Positions 60,256 through 64,000 of a stretch of 64,000 bases of DNA are shown one piece after another (the stretch's first letter is position 1; every line of letters starts with the position of its first letter). A program made the position numbers and the translations under genes. A model generated the notes under the pieces. The model did no database searches. It saw only the letters and a program-made list of their open reading frames with translations, and was not told where the DNA came from. Location: positions 2,356,001-2,420,000 of the forward strand of contig NW_026570227.1 of the NCBI RefSeq assembly GCF_019649055.1. The letters run 5' to 3'. Source of the stretch: Paramacrobiotus metropolitanus (Eukaryota > Tardigrada > Eutardigrada > Parachela > Macrobiotidae).

Positions 60256-61514
60256 TAATCCCTCTGGAAATGACCACTACCCCATCCTCGTTTTAACCGG
60301 TTGGCTACTTACTACCCCACCCAGCATTTCAAATTTTAGCATATTCAGATCCGCAATAAAAAGTTACTCCAGAAAAGTTGCAAAATAAAAAGTAAAAACC
60401 AGTACAGAAATATTTTTAAATTTAATTTGCGCAACTGTCCGAACTTGTCGCGGCACCCCTGTAATATAGGCCATTTTAAGTCCATAATTAATAAGTTTCA
60501 CGTCTCACCAAGTAAGACTGCTTCTCTAATGCAGTGTAAATGGTGGTTTCCAAGTGGTTAAATAAATATTGCTGCCGGCCGCAGCTTCTCTCAGTGAGCA
60601 ATTAGATTTGGGAAACAGGGATCGAAGACCTTAGAAATTAGAGACAAAACTTCTTCTGTGATGAACTTATGAAAAAGAGGCCCATAAAAAAGGTATTGTA
60701 TCAAGTGACAACTGTCATTCTAAAAAAATGCGAGGCTCCTAATTATTAATCACGTAAACTACGTATCTCGGTATCCGGTTCCATGTGACGGAACCATTCC
60801 TTCACTGTATCGCACCCGTGAAACATGCATTGACCGCGATGCGATTATAGCTCATCAAGCTGCCTGACGCTGTTTTCGCCTTAAAAATGTCCTCGTTGGA
60901 GTGAAAATACAGAGCACCGAATTTTGTTAGATTAGAATGTGTTTCAGCATCGATTAAATAACGTTTTACAAATGATTGCATGGATGTTGCTGTAACAACT
61001 GATTGTGAAATGTGCCGGGGTGAAACCATAGTCACTAACAAACATTTAAAAAAATCCACGGCTTATTCACGAATCACAATAACAAAAAAATCACAAGATG
61101 TACCCTTGTAAGCATCAGTTCGACAGGGTTTTCCGCATAATATTCGCCAAGGTTCACCCGAAAGTTAAGTCACAGTAAAAATGCTGCACTGCAGCACAAA
61201 AACTGCTTGGTGAGCATCGTCACGTAAGGCTAGCACTGGTTGAGTGAGCACGAGCCAGTGGAAATCAAATTTGTTACTGTGTAATAAATTATCACTTGGA
61301 CAATATTGTTCCCGTCCACTAATTCGGCGAGACCCTAGCGCTTTAGCCATCGTTAGAAGGTTCGGTTGTTACCGGTGTATTATTCCGGTTTACGAATGGT
61401 TTGACATCAGCCAAAGCCCGCTTTCTCACTCATTGTCAGTATAATTTTCCGCTAAAAGTCTTCGGCAAGCGAGCAAATTATGTCTATCTTGAAAGTAAAA
61501 TCTCAAATTCTGGC
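60256..61514. other. intergenic region with old repeat
   Basis: About 60530..60790 is a diverged copy of about 50270..50540. A minus-strand open stretch at 60802..61059 shows weak similarity to one at 56025..56240 (SVVTATSMQS versus SVVKATAMKS). I cannot tell whether that is a decayed gene or part of the repeat. Confidence 0.35.
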
Positions 61515-64000
61515 CTAATTAAAAATTGAATGAATGTACACATCCACAGGATATACAGGCAACCAACTAGGTGGACATGGTGGTTGGAGCTGCAGCGTAC
61601 GTAATGCATATAGCGTCAGCTTGTTGAGTTTGTTCACTTGCAAATTGACCGTTTTCCAATCATCCAGACCCACAGGCTGATACCGATTTTTCGGACGTGG
61701 ATCCATCGCTTGAAATTCCCGCAGTATCTCAAAAGGAATGAAATAGGGTTAACATACAGTACGTAAACAGGTAAACCTTATCCGAAATGGCTTTAATAAA
61801 TACTGCACGGCAATCGAAATTAAAATGCGTATAAGAAGGCAGTATTCATTACGTTTTTCCGCGGTGCGAGTATGCAGGCTACCAATTTGTAGCAACGCTT
61901 TCGCGATTTTCCTAGCTACACTCATGGCACGTTTCGCATGTGTTAAAATTTAAATATTTTCGTATAAGTATATATAAATATTTCCGTACACGTAAAATTT
62001 GTATAAGGGGCCTTCAAAGGCAAGCAGCCCCTGTACTTGCTGCCGTCACCCGGCTGGAGTTTTTACGTTATGGCTAAACATGGCGCTTATGTAACGCGCC
62101 TTATTTAACCATATTTAACCAAAGCCGTAACGTCGCACTCGACGTCGCACTCGTGACCGCAGGAAGTGCTTGCCTCGGCCGTTGAATTCCTCTTATATCT
62201 TCTTTGATTTGGATTGACTGTATCAAACCGCTTTTTACAGTAAGTATCCTTCGCGTTTTACCTCATGTTTCCCTTCAGTTTTCTAACCCTCTTTTTTTCA
62301 CTGCCATATCCCAACGTATTTGTGGGGTATCCTTTATGTATCCCGGATACCAAAGAATACTGCTAAAATATGGCGAGGTACGGCAGTGGGGAAAGGGAAT
62401 GAAAAATTACGAGAATACGTGAAAGATACGTAGAGTTTACTGTGCGATGTAAGTCCAAACAGGTAGTCCATATCTTTCTCCGCAAGGATAGCTTGGTTCG
62501 TTATCAAAAACATTGCTTGCACTAACCTGGTGCTCATTTTACCGCAAGAGAGTTCAGGAGACTGCTTTCGTTTTGTTGGATGCGGATTACAGAAAACGGT
62601 GGAGAAACTTTTTTTTCTTACGGAAATAAGGGTTAAAGCTTATCCTTACAATGGGAATGGCGCCATTCCTAGTGGGGTCGTAATACTGGTTCCGTGGATC
62701 GGGATCCGGCATGTCCATAGAAGTTTGATCGGGTTGTAGCCAATCATCGATCCAGTCAGAGAGTGACTGGATTTCCCATGCATCCAATGTGGGACAACTG
62801 CTTTCGATCAAATCCCACCAATCTCCAGTGCTCAGGTGCCGACCTTGGATGCGTCCATTTCGAATCTTTAGCCGCACAAGGTATTGCGAGAACCACGGTT
62901 TGTCGGTATCTTGTTGAGGTTCGGAAACTGATATGATCTGATGAAGATTCGTTGCTAGGATATCTTTGAGAATCAGAGTCTGGCATACAACGGCCATTGC
63001 GGAAAAACTTCTGCAGAAAGGCCGTATCAACCCCTCTGGGTAATCCGTTACCCAGGGAGAGCCGTTATTGCTAAAGTCCCAAACGACCTTGCCCAGTATT
63101 AGCGTATCGGCGCAGGGATGGCCGCCCTTCATCATGATTTGACGAAGAAATGGCCCGTACAAAATGGTTTTGTCGGATAAGTCGCACGACGCCTTACAGC
63201 AAGAAAATACAATCGCCGGTCTCCAGCATGCATGCAGACATGCCGCGTTATAGTAGCGCTGATTAGGTTTAATCAACGAACCGGCGAAAATCAGGAAGCG
63301 CTTAATCGGATATGTCGTGAGAATGGCATTCCAGCAGCTGCATACCGAACGGAGAACGCTCTGTTGTATCTTGGTTTCTATACAGCCAAACACTTCGCTC
63401 ATAATTTCAGCCGGCAACCACTGAATGCCCACTTCAACATTGGCCGGGATTCCCGGGAAGAAGTTGCTTTCTTCCTGTTTGGAATGACACCCCCAAAGCT
63501 TCCTTGCCAGGGCAATGGGATTACAGAGAGGTTGCGGTAACTGCGAATTCTTCGGCAGGGTGCGTTGGCGCAATGATTTCATCTGCAATGCAATTACAGT
63601 ACAAAAGTAAGAAAAACAACAACTTTTCCACATTCCCAACAAGATTTACAAGTAGAACACCGGTTTTTTTGATTTTTTATTTTTCTCGCGTTGTCCCATA
63701 ACATGCACATATGGAATGGAATCGCTAAATATTGCACTATAATGGCTATAAAGTAAGTAACTATGGACGTACTCTATTCAGTATATCGAGCTTGCGCAAA
63801 TCCAACTGCAAATCAATCTTCTCGTCACGGGAAGCAACGCAGCGGCTTATGCGATCCCGTACACAAACACGTTCATTGGGGACAATAAACAGGGCTGTGG
63901 CTCCGCTACCATCCACGGCGACCATGACAAATCTGCATGCGCCGGCAAATTCCTCAAAATTCGTCATGACCGTCTTGCCGTGATGCCACTTCCATGGTTC
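61515..64000 (-). CDS. F-box protein, family gene 4 (5' end outside window)
   Basis: Exons on the minus strand: beyond 64000..63773, 63582..62650, and 61727..61515, all joined in phase 0, give 457 visible residues. The exon structure matches F-box gene 2. The first visible exon has EPWKWHHGK and FVMVAVDGSGATALFIVP from the N-terminal module. The middle exon begins MKSLRQR and holds the F-box LPAEIMSEVFGCIETKI with LRSVCSCWNAIL, followed by HACWRPAIVFS, GPFLRQIMMKGGHP and DWWDLIESSCPTL. The last exon ends NKLTLYALRTLQLQ, shared with gene 2. All visible exons are open with good splice sites (GTACGT, GTAAGG), so this is probably a functional gene. The start exon must lie to the right of the window. 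Confidence 0.78.

Noticed and set aside
1-64000. tRNA or rRNA genes
   Set aside because: I looked for B-box-like GGTTCGAATCC words and rRNA-like stretches and saw none that could be supported by a cloverleaf; a tRNAscan run would be decisive.

Overview
The window looks like nuclear DNA of a small-genome invertebrate. Host genes are split by short spliceosomal introns (60 to about 900 nt, one of 2.7 kb), intergenic DNA is AT-rich, and no operon, rRNA, tRNA or CRISPR signal was seen. The metazoan families present (FAM234-like, CNNM, rhodopsin-class GPCR, two-domain Ig proteins) and especially a local expansion of F-box proteins make a tardigrade (eutardigrade) my best guess. That is an inference from gene content, not proof. 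All gene models are built by eye from reading frame, splice signals and paralogue comparison.

Layout. 0.2-8.1 kb: two paralogous two-exon genes (-) for 79- and 87-residue charged proteins with a conserved RRxS site. 9.4-13.6 kb: an eight-exon FAM234-like membrane protein (+). 14.2-18.9 kb: relics, namely a broken two-Ig-domain gene (+), a lone FAM234 exon fragment (+) and a truncated Ig copy (-). 21.4-22.3 kb: a foldback element, directly followed at 22.3-26.9 kb by a nearly whole DIRS-type tyrosine-recombinase retroelement on the minus strand with inverted terminal repeats. 27.6-29.4 kb: F-box gene 1 (-). 30.4-35.6 kb: a kinase exon relic (+), an intact secreted two-Ig gene (-) and a tandem kinase-domain protein (+). 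36.7-37.7 kb: an intronless GPCR (+). 38.7-41.0 kb: a five-exon CNNM-like protein (+). 41.9-46.7 kb: F-box gene 2 (+), whose first intron holds two foldback elements. 46.9-50.2 kb: a long inverted repeat enclosing a TA-flanked mariner-type element and two hairpins. 52.7-53.3 kb: a 45-bp minisatellite. 54.2-55.6 kb: a P-loop GTPase with a Cys cluster (+). 56.2-60.3 kb: F-box relics and F-box gene 3 (-), broken by a 333-bp MITE and a frame change. 61.5-64.0 kb: F-box gene 4 (-), running off the right edge.

The strongest theme is turnover of lineage-restricted families. Four F-box genes or pseudogenes plus two fragments share an N-terminal module, then an F-box, then a divergent C-terminal half. 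Ig-domain genes occur once intact and twice as relics, and single exons of two neighbouring host genes (FAM234-like and kinase) lie as pieces close to Ig copies. The F-box proteins would be expected to act as SCF ubiquitin-ligase adaptors, the Ig proteins as secreted factors, the GPCR and tandem kinase in signalling, and CNNM in divalent-cation handling. No single pathway ties them together.
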